Origin: a bacterium
GTDB lineage: Bacteria; Bacillota; Clostridia; Lachnospirales; Lachnospiraceae
Direction: 5' to 3'
DNA length: 64,000 nt
NCBI GenBank assembly: GCA_023664305.1
Contig: JAMPFT010000018.1
Span: forward strand, 1 to 64,000
Positions 54,752-62,885 of this stretch are shown here, piece after piece. Within the stretch, counting starts at the first letter, position 1, and each line of letters begins with the position of its first letter. The notes beneath the pieces were generated by a model that did not search any database, was not told the origin of the DNA, and saw nothing but the letters and a program-made list of their open reading frames with translations. The position numbers and the translations under genes are program-made.

Positions 54752-54762
54752 TAGGAGGGACC

Positions 54763-56010
54763 ATGGAGAAAAAGCGAAATGCGAAAGGGGAAGGGACTTT
54801 CAGAGAGAACCCGAACGGTACTGTCACCTATAAGAAGTCCGTAGGCTACCAGTACAACGGCCAGCGGAAGAGGATTACGGTGACGGCAAGCAGCAGGGCG
54901 GCATGTGTCAAAGAGATGCGGAAGAAAGAGGAAGAATGGTACAGGGTATGCGGTTTCAATACTGTGGTTCCGGGGAATACGGTGGCAGATTTGTGCGAGC
55001 TGCATCTGCGGTATCAGGTGGAGCAAGGGGAACTGAAGCCAAAGTCGATTGACCGCAGGGAATGCACCATAGAGAAGCATATCGCGCCGTACCCCATCGG
55101 CAGGCTGCAGCTGCAGGCGGTGAAAGTCTCGGACGTTGACAGCCATATCAGCGGCCTGGTCAGGGAGGACAGGCTGTCGGCCTCGTCCATCGAAAAGGTG
55201 CTGGACGTGCTGAATGCGGCCTATAACTGGGCAGTAACCAGGGGGGAGCTGGAATCCAATCCTGTGGCACCGATCAAGCCCACACTGGATAAGCGGCTGC
55301 AGAAGATGAAGCAGAAGACGGCAAACGAGGCGGACGTGTCGGTTCTGTCGGAGTCGGAGGAAAAAGCGTTTGTCGGGGAAGCGTTGTCCCGCAACCCGAA
55401 AGGGGAGTATAAGTATCCGGCGGGGCTTTATGGGATGCTGCTGCTTTATACAGGGATGCGCTGCGGGGAAATGCTGGCTCTCAGGTGGAGTGATGTGGAT
55501 TTTGAACATGGCTTACTGACGATTGAAAAGAGCCGTTCCGTGGCAAAAAACAGAACCGGCGCAGACAGTGACAAAAGGTATGTCATTGTAGAGGGAAGCA
55601 CGAAGAATGAAAAAGCACGGAAGATCAGCCTGACGAAGGAGGCGATGGATGTGCTGAAGCTGCTGAGAACGATGGATGACAGCGCGGGGGAGGCGGATCT
55701 GGTCGTCAAGACGAGGACGGGACGAGGAAACACGGCCACCAACCTGGAGCACAGGATGGCAACCATATTCCACAACGCTGGTTTAAAGGAACTGAAAGGC
55801 GGCCTGCATATCTTTCGGAGAACCTTTGCAACCAGGATGTATGAGAGAGGGGCGCGCACCAAGGAAATCGCCGCCTACATAGGAGATCTGGAATCCACGA
55901 CGGAGAAGTATTATATTGCCATAAGGAAGAAATGGATAGTGGACGGAACCGCGCAGCAGATCGTGGAACTGCCCAGAAGTTACTATTCTCCTTCAATTCA
56001 GCCGGAGTAA
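54763..56010 (+). CDS. int: Tyrosine site-specific integrase
   Basis: A 415-residue phage/ICE-type integrase. N-terminal arm-binding domain (GEGTFRENPNGTVTYKKSVGY), SAM-like core-binding part, and catalytic domain with Arg233 (TGMRCGEMLALRW), His349 and Arg352 (HIFRRTFAT) and Tyr383/384 (STTEKYYI). The position usually held by the second His reads GD. ATG at 54763 follows TTAGGAGGG. It presumably recombines the tRNA-Gln core repeat. Confidence 0.95.
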   Translation: MEKKRNAKGEGTFRENPNGTVTYKKSVGYQYNGQRKRITVTASSRAACVKEMRKKEEEWYRVCGFNTVVPGNTVADLCELHLRYQVEQGELKPKSIDRRECTIEKHIAPYPIGRLQLQAVKVSDVDSHISGLVREDRLSASSIEKVLDVLNAAYNWAVTRGELESNPVAPIKPTLDKRLQKMKQKTANEADVSVLSESEEKAFVGEALSRNPKGEYKYPAGLYGMLLLYTGMRCGEMLALRWSDVDFEHGLLTIEKSRSVAKNRTGADSDKRYVIVEGSTKNEKARKISLTKEAMDVLKLLRTMDDSAGEADLVVKTRTGRGNTATNLEHRMATIFHNAGLKELKGGLHIFRRTFATRMYERGARTKEIAAYIGDLESTTEKYYIAIRKKWIVDGTAQQIVELPRSYYSPSIQPE

Positions 56011-56087
56011 ACCGCTGGCAAGTAAGGAGCTTCGTTCTGGAATGATTTGAAGAAGTGTAATTTCTGTAATCTGTAGGTTTTGGTTTG

Positions 56088-56146
56088 CGGCAGCCTTGTT
56101 CTGATATGAGGGAGGCAATATCCTTTCAGGCCGGAACAGGCTGCCG
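56088..56146 (+). other. Hairpin downstream of the integrase
   Basis: CGGCAGCCTTGTTC (56088-56101) pairs with GAACAGGCTGCCG (56134-56146) over 13 bp with one bulge, loop of about 32. Only TGGGTTT follows, so a terminator function is uncertain. Confidence 0.5.
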
Positions 56147-56172
56147 TGGGTTTCATCAAAAATTTAGAATAT

Positions 56173-56208
56173 ACAGGTGGCAAAAAAGGATGGGAAATGA
56201 TATACTTA
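56173..56208 (+). repeat. 36-bp promoter-containing repeat, copy 1
   Basis: Matches 57957-57992 at 34 of 36 positions (core GGATGGGAAATGATATACTT). Contains TATACT, a likely -10. Copy 1 precedes the Rpn nuclease gene; copy 2 starts 7 bases after the right att repeat and precedes the GNAT gene. Confidence 0.8.
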
Positions 56209-56229
56209 GGAGTACAGAAGGGAGATTTT

Positions 56230-57075
56230 ATGAAAGAAACGAAAATACAGTGGCATTCGGCTTTTGCGTCCGCGCTGGGGCTGGATTTTGGGTCGGACAG
56301 GGCTGACTTGATTTTTGAGAAGGAATACAATCTGAATACCAAGCCTTTGGAGATTGACCTGCTGGTCATCAAAAAGGAAGCTTCTTTTCAGATTGCCAGT
56401 GAAATAGGGAAACTGTTTAAAGGGCATAATATCATAGAGTATAAGTCGCCGGAAGACCATCTGGATATTGATACCTTTTATAAAACTCTGGCATATGCCT
56501 GTCTTTACAAAGCTTATGGAAAAACCGTAGATGCCATAAAAGCAGAAGACATTACATTGTCTATCGTCCGGGAGAAGAGGCCGACAGGGCTTTTCCGCTA
56601 CTTCACGGAGCATGGGTGCGAAATTGTGGAGTTCAGCAACGGGATTTACTACTTGGAGGGAAAGACTTGGTTCCCGACACAGATAGTGGTTACGGGTGAA
56701 CTGGACGATGCTTCCCATATTTGGGTGAAAGGGGTATCGGATAACCTGACCAAGGAGGAGTTCCGGGAGCTGCTGAACCAGAGAAAGCTGATGACGGAAA
56801 AAGAGGATAGGGAGTTGGCGGATTCTGTTCTGGAAGTGAGTATTAGCGCAAACAGGAAAATAGTTGATGAGTTGATAGGAGATGAGAGTATGTACGAAGC
56901 ATTGATGGAGATTATGGAGCCGAAGATAAAGCAGAGGGAAGATGCTATTATGAAAAAAGGAATCCAGATTACGGTCAAGTCATTAAAGGATTTTGGGGTT
57001 GGCAGAGAAGAGATTAGAAAAGTAATCATAAAAAATTATGGTTTATCTGAGGGTGATGCTGAAAGTTATTTATAG
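56230..57075 (+). CDS. Rpn-family recombination-promoting nuclease
   Basis: A 281-residue PD-(D/E)XK nuclease. EIDLLVIKK and NIIEYKSPEDHLDIDTFYK (D and E-x-K positions) are the family's active-site segments; TLAYACLYKAYG follows. Rpn proteins raise RecA-independent recombination in E. coli, and this branch is abundant in Lachnospiraceae. The C-terminal ~90 residues are helical. ATG at 56230 has AAGGGAG upstream. It lies between the integrase and a toxin-antitoxin pair inside the element. Confidence 0.85.
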   Translation: MKETKIQWHSAFASALGLDFGSDRADLIFEKEYNLNTKPLEIDLLVIKKEASFQIASEIGKLFKGHNIIEYKSPEDHLDIDTFYKTLAYACLYKAYGKTVDAIKAEDITLSIVREKRPTGLFRYFTEHGCEIVEFSNGIYYLEGKTWFPTQIVVTGELDDASHIWVKGVSDNLTKEEFRELLNQRKLMTEKEDRELADSVLEVSISANRKIVDELIGDESMYEALMEIMEPKIKQREDAIMKKGIQITVKSLKDFGVGREEIRKVIIKNYGLSEGDAESYL

Positions 57076-57086
57076 GAAGGCGGTGC

Positions 57087-57353
57087 ATGTTCATTATGTC
57101 AGTATTACAGAAGCAGATTACACAATCCCTGGAGGGACTTTCGGACGACAGTTTGAGTTTTATCCTTGATATGATACAGCGATTTGTAATGCCAGCAGAA
57201 GCAAAAAGTGAGGGTAAAAGCTATAATGCTGCAGCACAGGGAAGGGTACGCAAACTTGGAAGCATGAAGGGACAGAGATTTATTGCGGATGGTCATGATA
57301 TAGACGAGTGCAATGATGAAATCGCGAGATTGTTTGGAGTAGATGGCGAATGA
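57087..57353 (+). CDS. Probable antitoxin of a PIN toxin-antitoxin pair
   Basis: An 88-residue protein with a helical N-terminus (LQKQITQSLEGLSDDSLSFI) and the tail GHDIDECNDEIARLFG, which resembles the toxin-wrapping segment of VapB/DUF2281-type antitoxins. It overlaps the PIN gene by 4 bases (ATGA). GGAAGG lies before ATG 57087; ATG 57096 is an alternative. Confidence 0.72.
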   Translation: MFIMSVLQKQITQSLEGLSDDSLSFILDMIQRFVMPAEAKSEGKSYNAAAQGRVRKLGSMKGQRFIADGHDIDECNDEIARLFGVDGE

Positions 57354-57754
57354 AAATTTTATTGGATACGCATATTGCAATATGGGCTGTATTGGACTCG
57401 GTGGAATTATCAGATGAAGCAAGAGAAATGATACTTGACGAAAATAATGAAATTTATTACAGTGCAGCTTCCGTATGGGAGATTACCATTAAGCATATGG
57501 CTCATCCGAAAACCTTCTTATACAGTGGAATATATCTGGAAAGAGGGTGCGAGGAAAATGGTTTTATTGCGTTGCCTATATACAATAGGCATTCGGCCAA
57601 GTTAGAGACGCTGGTGCGTTCTAAAGATGCTCCGCCACATAAAGATCCTTTTGACAGGCTTTTGCTTGCCCAGGCAAAAGCGGAAGGGATGAAGTTCATG
57701 ACACATGATATGTTGATCCCCTATTATAATGAGCCTTTTATTATCAGCGTTTAA
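57350..57754 (+). CDS. PIN-domain toxin (VapC-like)
   Basis: A 134-residue PIN ribonuclease. LLDTHIAIWAV gives the first catalytic Asp (residue 6), SAASVWEITIKH the Glu, and HKDPFDRLLLAQA the Asp pair; FMTHD near the end completes the pocket. Such toxins cleave tRNA or rRNA. Being next to the att site, the pair probably stabilises the element after loss. Confidence 0.85.
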   Translation: MKILLDTHIAIWAVLDSVELSDEAREMILDENNEIYYSAASVWEITIKHMAHPKTFLYSGIYLERGCEENGFIALPIYNRHSAKLETLVRSKDAPPHKDPFDRLLLAQAKAEGMKFMTHDMLIPYYNEPFIISV

Positions 57755-57782
57755 GCGGATGGATAGTGCCTTTCCCCAAAGC

Positions 57783-57808
57783 GATAGGTCAATCCATAGG
57801 TCAATTTC
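57783..57808. repeat. Right end-proximal GGTCAA direct repeat
   Basis: GCGATAGGTCAATCCATAGG then TCAATT, similar and in the same orientation to 37579-37604. Candidate integrase/excisionase arm site. Confidence 0.6.
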
Positions 57809-57862
57809 CTTTGCCCCCAACCCCGGAACCCTTGATTTTACTGGGGAAAACGGCCTTGAAAT

Positions 57863-57949
57863 AACGGACTCTGACTCCGTCATTTCAAGGTTCGAATCCT
57901 TGTAGCCCTGTTACAGAGACCTCCGAAAGAGTGATTTTCGGAGGTTTTT
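57863..57949. repeat. attR: copy of the tRNA-Gln 3' half and terminator
   Basis: Right copy of the 87-bp direct repeat (C/T at one site and GG/AC at another relative to the left). The tRNA 5' half is missing, so it is not a functional tRNA gene. The terminator hairpin is intact. Confidence 0.9.
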
Positions 57950-58062
57950 TCATGCTACAGGTGGCAAAAGCGGATGGGAAATGATATACTTAAAGGCGCG
58001 AAACGGATATTATTTTGAAAAAATTGATGAAGAAATAAACCACAAGGAAGAGAGCCTGTCTT

Positions 58063-58881
58063 ATGCTGAGAATTTTAACCGGTGTAAATGAGTACATGAG
58101 CTTTATCAACGAAGTAAACAGTGATCCCGACTTCAGTGATCCTATGCTTCAAACGCAGGAACAGATACAGTGTAACTTGTTGGATGCTTCCGGTAAACCG
58201 ACACATCAAATCTGGGGAATTTTTGACGGAGAAGAAATCGCGGGACTGTTCGTTTTTTTAGTGTTGGAAGAAGAATCCTATTTGGAAATGCTCGTTGGTC
58301 TGTCGCGCAGCCCGAAGGCTTATGAGGAGATGCTGTCTTTTCTGAAAGCGAAATATAAAGGCTTTCAGGCTGATTTTGTGTACAATCCCGCCAACAGTCT
58401 GCTGCATCGGTTGCTGCAGGATGAAGGTGCGGAATTTTATCCGGAACAGCAGAAAATGGTGCTGAAGGAAGAAATTCCGTATCAAAGTAATCATCAGGTT
58501 GTGCTTTACAGCCCGGAATATAGGGAGCAGTATCTTTCCATGCATCAGGCCGACGGATACTGGACGGCGGAGAAAGTTATTGCCGCAGCCGATACATTTC
58601 GGATTTTTCTTGCCCTGGAAAACGGCGCGGCTGTGGGGTATTTGGACGTCACATATCAACAGGACGAAAACGAGCCGTATGATTTGTTTGTAAAAGAAGA
58701 ATATCGGGGAAAAGGGTACGGAAAAGCGATGCTGGCTAAGGCGGTTGAGCTTAACAGGCCAAAGGCTATGCTGCTGTTGGCGGATATTGATAATGCCGCT
58801 GCGATAGGGTTGTGTGAATCGGTGGGATTTGTCAAAGCCGTCGGTGAAAATAGTATAACGGCGCAGGTCTTGTTAAGGTGA
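58063..58881 (+). CDS. GNAT family N-acetyltransferase
   Basis: A 272-residue protein with an unassigned N-terminal half and a C-terminal GNAT domain: YDLFVKEEYRGKGYGKAMLA contains the acetyl-CoA pyrophosphate motif RGKGYG. NAAAIGLCESVGFVKA is the final GNAT element. The first half also has a GNAT-like fold pattern, so it may be a tandem-GNAT. The substrate is unknown. CAAGGAAGAGAG precedes the ATG. It is the first chromosomal gene right of the element and may use the promoter repeat at 57957-57992. Confidence 0.85.
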   Translation: MLRILTGVNEYMSFINEVNSDPDFSDPMLQTQEQIQCNLLDASGKPTHQIWGIFDGEEIAGLFVFLVLEEESYLEMLVGLSRSPKAYEEMLSFLKAKYKGFQADFVYNPANSLLHRLLQDEGAEFYPEQQKMVLKEEIPYQSNHQVVLYSPEYREQYLSMHQADGYWTAEKVIAAADTFRIFLALENGAAVGYLDVTYQQDENEPYDLFVKEEYRGKGYGKAMLAKAVELNRPKAMLLLADIDNAAAIGLCESVGFVKAVGENSITAQVLLR

Positions 58882-58993
58882 GCAAACGACAGGCGAGGCG
58901 GGCATTTGGAAGGGTGCTTCCGACCGGGCAAGGCAGGCGGAGAGAGCAAAACAACAGAAAAAGACGGTTTCACAGTAACTTCGCAGTTAATAT

Positions 58994-59035
58994 CTGAAAT
59001 TTCAGCTTGATTCCTCTGTATACTCGTGATAGAAT
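58994..59035 (+). promoter_or_regulatory. Promoter of the alcohol/aldehyde dehydrogenase operon
   Basis: TTGATT (59007-59012) and TAGAAT (59030-59035), spacer 17. The palindrome CTGAAATTTCAG (58994-59005) directly abuts the -35 and may bind a regulator. Confidence 0.72.
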
Positions 59036-59080
59036 ATTTTGAGTTTCAAAGTAATAACACGGGTGGTCGAGGTACAGAGA

Positions 59081-60280
59081 ATGAACATAATCAGAAGGAT
59101 TTATTGCAGGGCATTTCAATTCTGTTTTCGGGCGGCGCTTCCGCTGCTGCCCTACCGGGAACCGGAGATACTGGGCGACATGGAGGAGCTTGGGCGCGTT
59201 CTGGCAAAAAAAGGGAAGGATCGGGCGCTTATTGTCACGGACAGGGGGATTTCCGGGCTGGGGCTGGTAAAGCAATTGACGGATGCGTTGGAGAAGGCAG
59301 AGATTTCCCATACCGTCTATGACGATACCGTGGCAAACCCTACAATCGACAATGTGGAGCAGGCCAGAGAGGTCTATCTTGCAAATCAGTGCAACGTCAT
59401 TATCGCTTTCGGAGGCGGCTCTTCTATCGACTGCGCAAAGGCTGCCGGGGCAAGGATTGTGAAACCGAAGCAGCCGGTGCGGAAAATGCGGGGACTTTTG
59501 AAGGTACATAAGAAGCTGCCGCTTCTGGTGGCAATTCCGACCACGGCGGGCACGGGGAGCGAGACCACGCTTGCTGCGGTCATCACGGATTCAGAGACAC
59601 ATCATAAATATCCCATCAACGATTTTTCACTGATACCGCGGTATGCGGTGTTGGATTACCGGGTGACTACAGGGCTGCCCGGGCAGATCACGGCGACTAC
59701 GGGAATGGATGCTCTCACGCATGCGGTGGAGGCGTACATCGGCGGCAGTACCACAAAGCATACGCGTAAGATGGCGGAAGAGGCGGTCAGTTTGATCAGG
59801 GACTATCTGAAGCGGGCTTACGACAACGGGGAGGACGCGGAGGCGAGGGAGCATATGCTGCGCGCCGCCTATTGCGCGGGCATCGCTTTTACGCAGTCTT
59901 ATGTGGGATATGTTCACGGAGTGGCGCATTCTCTGGGAGGGCGCTACGGCATCCCTCACGGGCTTGCCAATGCGGTGATTCTGCCGTATTTTCTGGAGGA
60001 GTACGGGTGCAGCTGCGAGAAGCGTCTGGGGAGGCTGGCAAGAATCTGCGGGATTGCTCCCGGGGATAAGAACGATCATGACGCGTCGCAGGCGTTTTTG
60101 GCGTGGGTGCGCGAGATGAACCGGTCCATGAAGATACCGGATAAAATTGACGGGATCAGAGAGGAAGATATCCCTCAGATGGCGGCGCATGCGGATAAGG
60201 AGAGCAATCCCTTATATCCTGTGCCCCGCCTGATGGACGCGGGCGAGCTGGCGGTCATGTATCGGAAAATTAAGGCGTGA
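59081..60280 (+). CDS. Iron-containing alcohol dehydrogenase
   Basis: Group III NAD(P)-dependent dehydrogenase, 399 residues. Seen: the nucleotide region FGGGSSIDCAKAAG, PTTAGTGSETT, and the metal ligands in GMDALTHAVEAY (Asp, His) and HGVAHSLGGRYGIPHG (two His). It likely reduces an aldehyde or oxidises an alcohol; butanol/lactaldehyde-type activity is possible. ATG at 59081 has GAGGTACAGAG upstream; ATG-less frame extension to 59039 is within the promoter. It precedes an aldehyde dehydrogenase by 44 bases. Confidence 0.9.
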   Translation: MNIIRRIYCRAFQFCFRAALPLLPYREPEILGDMEELGRVLAKKGKDRALIVTDRGISGLGLVKQLTDALEKAEISHTVYDDTVANPTIDNVEQAREVYLANQCNVIIAFGGGSSIDCAKAAGARIVKPKQPVRKMRGLLKVHKKLPLLVAIPTTAGTGSETTLAAVITDSETHHKYPINDFSLIPRYAVLDYRVTTGLPGQITATTGMDALTHAVEAYIGGSTTKHTRKMAEEAVSLIRDYLKRAYDNGEDAEAREHMLRAAYCAGIAFTQSYVGYVHGVAHSLGGRYGIPHGLANAVILPYFLEEYGCSCEKRLGRLARICGIAPGDKNDHDASQAFLAWVREMNRSMKIPDKIDGIREEDIPQMAAHADKESNPLYPVPRLMDAGELAVMYRKIKA

Positions 60281-60324
60281 ACAGGCGGTATAACGGGAAT
60301 CATAACGCGCAGGGGAGGATGAAA

Positions 60325-61695
60325 ATGGAAATCAGTACAGTCGTAACGAAGCAGCGGAAATATTTTGCCGACGGCGCTACAAGAGATGTAAACGCGCGTA
60401 TTGCGGTGTTGAAGCGTCTGCAGCAGGAGATCCGCCGCCGGGAAGGAAGTCTTTGCGAGGCGATGAAAAAGGATCTGGGAAAGAGCGCGAGCGAGGCTTA
60501 TATGTGCGAGGTCGGCTTGACGTTGAGCGAGCTTGCCTTCCAGATAAAGCACCTGAAAAGATGGTCGCGGCCAAAGCGACGGGGAACGGATCTGACGAAC
60601 TTTCACGGGAGAAGCTTTTCCGTGCGGGAGCCTTACGGATGCGTGCTTGTGATGGCGCCCTGGAATTATCCTTTCCTGCTCTCCATGGAGCCGATGATCG
60701 GCGCGGTGGCGGCGGGAAACTGCTGTGTGATGAAGCCCTCGGCCTATTCCCACGCGACGTCGGCGGCGATCAGGGAATTGATTCAGGCTGTCTTTCCAGA
60801 GGAATATGTGGCTGTGGTGGAAGGCGGCCGCGCGGAGAACAGCGCTCTTTTGGAGGAACGCTTTGACTATATTTTTTTCACGGGCGGCGTAAAGGTGGGA
60901 AAGCTGGTCATGGAGAAGGCGGCGGCACATCTGACGCCGGTCACGCTGGAGATGGGCGGAAAGAGCCCCTGTATCGTGGATAAAACCTGTGATCTGAAGC
61001 TGGCGGCGGAGCGGATTGCCTTTGGAAAGTATTTAAACTGCGGGCAGACCTGTGTGGCGCCGGATTATCTGTTGATTGACAGATTGGTCAGGGAAGAATT
61101 TCTCACCCATTTTATCAGGACTGTGGAAAAGAGGTACGGGAAGGATCCGCTCGCAAATCCGGATTACGGAAAAATTATCAATCGGAAGCACTTTGACAGG
61201 CTGATCGGGCTGCTGGATGAGAAGAAGCTTGTCTACGGAGGAAAGTCAGATCCCGCCGCCCTGCGGATTGCTCCCGCGGTGATGGATCAGGTGTCGCGGG
61301 AGGACGCCGTTATGCAGGAGGAAATTTTCGGCCCTATTCTGCCGGTGATCGTCTTTGACGGGATAGAGCAGGCCTTTGATTTTATCCTGAAGGGGGAAAA
61401 ACCGCTGGCGGCCTATCTGTTCACGAAGGACAGGCAGACGGAGAAGCGTTTCCTGCGCGAGCTTTCCTTTGGGGGCGGCTGCATCAACGACACGATCATG
61501 CATCTGGCTACGTCTCGGATGGGCTTCGGCGGCGTGGGAGGCAGCGGCATGGGTTCCTACCACGGCCGCAGGAGCTTTGAGACCTTCTCGCATGAGAAAA
61601 ACATTCTGAAAAAATACGGCTGGATCGATCTGCCGCTGCGCTATCAGCCCTACGGGAGCCGGAAGGACAGGCTGATCCGTCTGTTTTTGAAATAA
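60325..61695 (+). CDS. NAD(P)-dependent aldehyde dehydrogenase
   Basis: A 456-residue class 3-like aldehyde dehydrogenase. NAD site APWNYPFLLSMEPM, FFTGGVKVGK, catalytic Glu209 in LEMGGKSP and Cys243 in NCGQTCVAPDY; EEIFGPILPV is also conserved. It is related to YwdH/AldH and fatty aldehyde dehydrogenases, and its hydrophobic C-terminal tail is not evident. ATG at 60325 has GGGAGG 6 bases upstream. Together with the adjacent alcohol dehydrogenase it would interconvert alcohol, aldehyde and acid. Confidence 0.9.
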   Translation: MEISTVVTKQRKYFADGATRDVNARIAVLKRLQQEIRRREGSLCEAMKKDLGKSASEAYMCEVGLTLSELAFQIKHLKRWSRPKRRGTDLTNFHGRSFSVREPYGCVLVMAPWNYPFLLSMEPMIGAVAAGNCCVMKPSAYSHATSAAIRELIQAVFPEEYVAVVEGGRAENSALLEERFDYIFFTGGVKVGKLVMEKAAAHLTPVTLEMGGKSPCIVDKTCDLKLAAERIAFGKYLNCGQTCVAPDYLLIDRLVREEFLTHFIRTVEKRYGKDPLANPDYGKIINRKHFDRLIGLLDEKKLVYGGKSDPAALRIAPAVMDQVSREDAVMQEEIFGPILPVIVFDGIEQAFDFILKGEKPLAAYLFTKDRQTEKRFLRELSFGGGCINDTIMHLATSRMGFGGVGGSGMGSYHGRRSFETFSHEKNILKKYGWIDLPLRYQPYGSRKDRLIRLFLK

Positions 61696-61697
61696 AA

Positions 61698-61750
61698 AAG
61701 CGTCCTATCGGACGCTTTTTACTGCGATGAAGTTTCCTATAGAATAAAAA
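61698..61750 (+). repeat. Dispersed structured repeat, copy C, acting as terminator
   Basis: AAGCGTCCTATCGGACGCTT (61698-61717) forms a 7- to 8-bp hairpin followed by TTT. ACTGCGATGAAGTTTCCTAT and AGAATAAAAA follow, matching the ends of copies A and B. The middle hairpin is missing. It ends the dehydrogenase operon. Confidence 0.82.
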
Positions 61751-61780
61751 ACGGTTGAGGGACCTTCAACAAAATGTTGT

Positions 61781-61810
61781 TTTACATTCCGCGCCGGATG
61801 CGGGTATAAT
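61781..61810 (+). promoter_or_regulatory. Promoter of the XRE/FlhA-like gene
   Basis: TTTACA (61781-61786) and perfect TATAAT (61805-61810), spacer 18 bases, about 90 bases before the start codon. Confidence 0.65.
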
Positions 61811-61897
61811 CCTTTATAGAAGGTTTGAAAGAATTTCGGAAGCGTTGAAGCTTTCCAAAAGCAAAGAGCCGAGGGCAAAGAGAAAGGCAGGGATTTT

Positions 61898-62761
61898 ATG
61901 GGCGGCACGGGAGAAGAAAAAAATGTATTCGGAACGAGGTTAGCGGAGAACAGACGGCTCTGCGGGTTTACGCAGGAGGAATTTGCCGGACGGCTGGGCG
62001 TCACGCCTCAGGCCTTGAGCAAGTGGGAGAGGGGAAGCAGCTTTCCCGATCTTATGATGCTTGTCAGGATCAGCGAATTGCTGGGAGTCGGCGCGGATTA
62101 TCTGCTGGGAACCGCGGGCAGTGCGGCGGAGGCGGAAGGAGAGAGAAAACAGACGGAAATCGGTAAAAGGCTGCGGGGCAGTCTGGAGCCGCTGCAGCTG
62201 ATTTTCGGGGAAGAACTGCTGCCTCTTTTTGTGGATAACGCTTTTATGCGTGATGTGGCGGACAAACGGCGGGAGCTGGCGGCGGAAGGAATCCTGATGC
62301 CGGTTTTGCGGGTGATGGATCAGCTGCGCCTGAAGCCGAGAGAATTTATGATTCTTTCCTATCAAAATGTCCTATACCATGAGGTTTTGGAGGACACAGG
62401 CGCAGATAAGCTCGCATACATTATGAGGAAGCTGGGAGAGGTGGTCAGAAGCCGTTACGACGAGATCCTCAACGCGGATCTGGTGAAGCAGTTGACGGAC
62501 AATCTGCAGATCGATTATCCGGCGCTGATAACGGGAACGGTTCCGGAAAAAATATCCTACGGCCTGTTGCTTGACGTGCTCAGGGAAATTATCAGGCGGG
62601 GCGACTCTGTCCTTTTCCTGCCGCGGATCATCGAGAGGATGGAGCATGAAATGCGGGAGAACGATATCCGGAGCGCCTCGGAGCTTGCAAAGCGGGTGGG
62701 CGAATGGCTGGAGAGACCCGACAATTTTTATGTGTTTCTGCATGAGAGGGAGCAGGCGTAA
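61898..62761 (+). CDS. XRE-type regulator fused to an FlhA-cytoplasmic-like domain
   Basis: A 287-residue protein. Residues ~12-66 are a Cro/C1 helix-turn-helix (RLAENRRLCGFTQEEFAGRL, VTPQALSKWERGSSFPD). Residues ~95-255 resemble the cytoplasmic domain of FlhA/FHIPEP: ELLPLFVDNAFMRDVADKRR, LRLKPREFMILSYQNVLYHE, KLGEVVRSRYDEILNADLVK, QLTDNLQIDYPALITGTVPE, and SVLFLPRIIERM. There are no membrane segments. No flagellar genes are in the window. It could be a regulator that uses the FlhA fold for ligand or protein binding. AAAGGCAGGG precedes the ATG. Confidence 0.8.
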   Translation: MGGTGEEKNVFGTRLAENRRLCGFTQEEFAGRLGVTPQALSKWERGSSFPDLMMLVRISELLGVGADYLLGTAGSAAEAEGERKQTEIGKRLRGSLEPLQLIFGEELLPLFVDNAFMRDVADKRRELAAEGILMPVLRVMDQLRLKPREFMILSYQNVLYHEVLEDTGADKLAYIMRKLGEVVRSRYDEILNADLVKQLTDNLQIDYPALITGTVPEKISYGLLLDVLREIIRRGDSVLFLPRIIERMEHEMRENDIRSASELAKRVGEWLERPDNFYVFLHEREQA

Positions 62762-62885
62762 CGCCGCTCCCTTTAAAAGAAGTGCTATTATATAGGAGAT
62801 GCGGTGCAGTACCTTAAATGGGCTGTGCCGTATCTTTATTTTACCCGCAAAAATTTATTATTTGATAAACGGCAGTCTTTGCGCA

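Larger units (their letters stand above)
37354..57949. mobile_element. Integrative element in tRNA-Gln, about 20.5 kb
   Basis: Bounded by an 87-bp direct repeat at 37354-37440 and 57863-57949 (three mismatches) that contains the tRNA 3' half and its terminator. Inside are a tyrosine integrase, excisionase-like proteins, a repressor with a divergent promoter, a recombination module (DUF932, YqaJ, Rad52-like), a replication-type ATPase and accessory genes. I find no relaxase, coupling protein, secretion, capsid or terminase gene. It could be a mobilizable element, a satellite or a decayed ICE. AT-rich patches at 49.2-52.3 kb point to mosaic origin. Confidence 0.9.

Noticed and set aside
57863..57949. 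Second tRNA-Gln gene
   Set aside because: Only the anticodon arm and 3' half are present; the acceptor 5' strand and D arm are missing, so it is an att duplicate.
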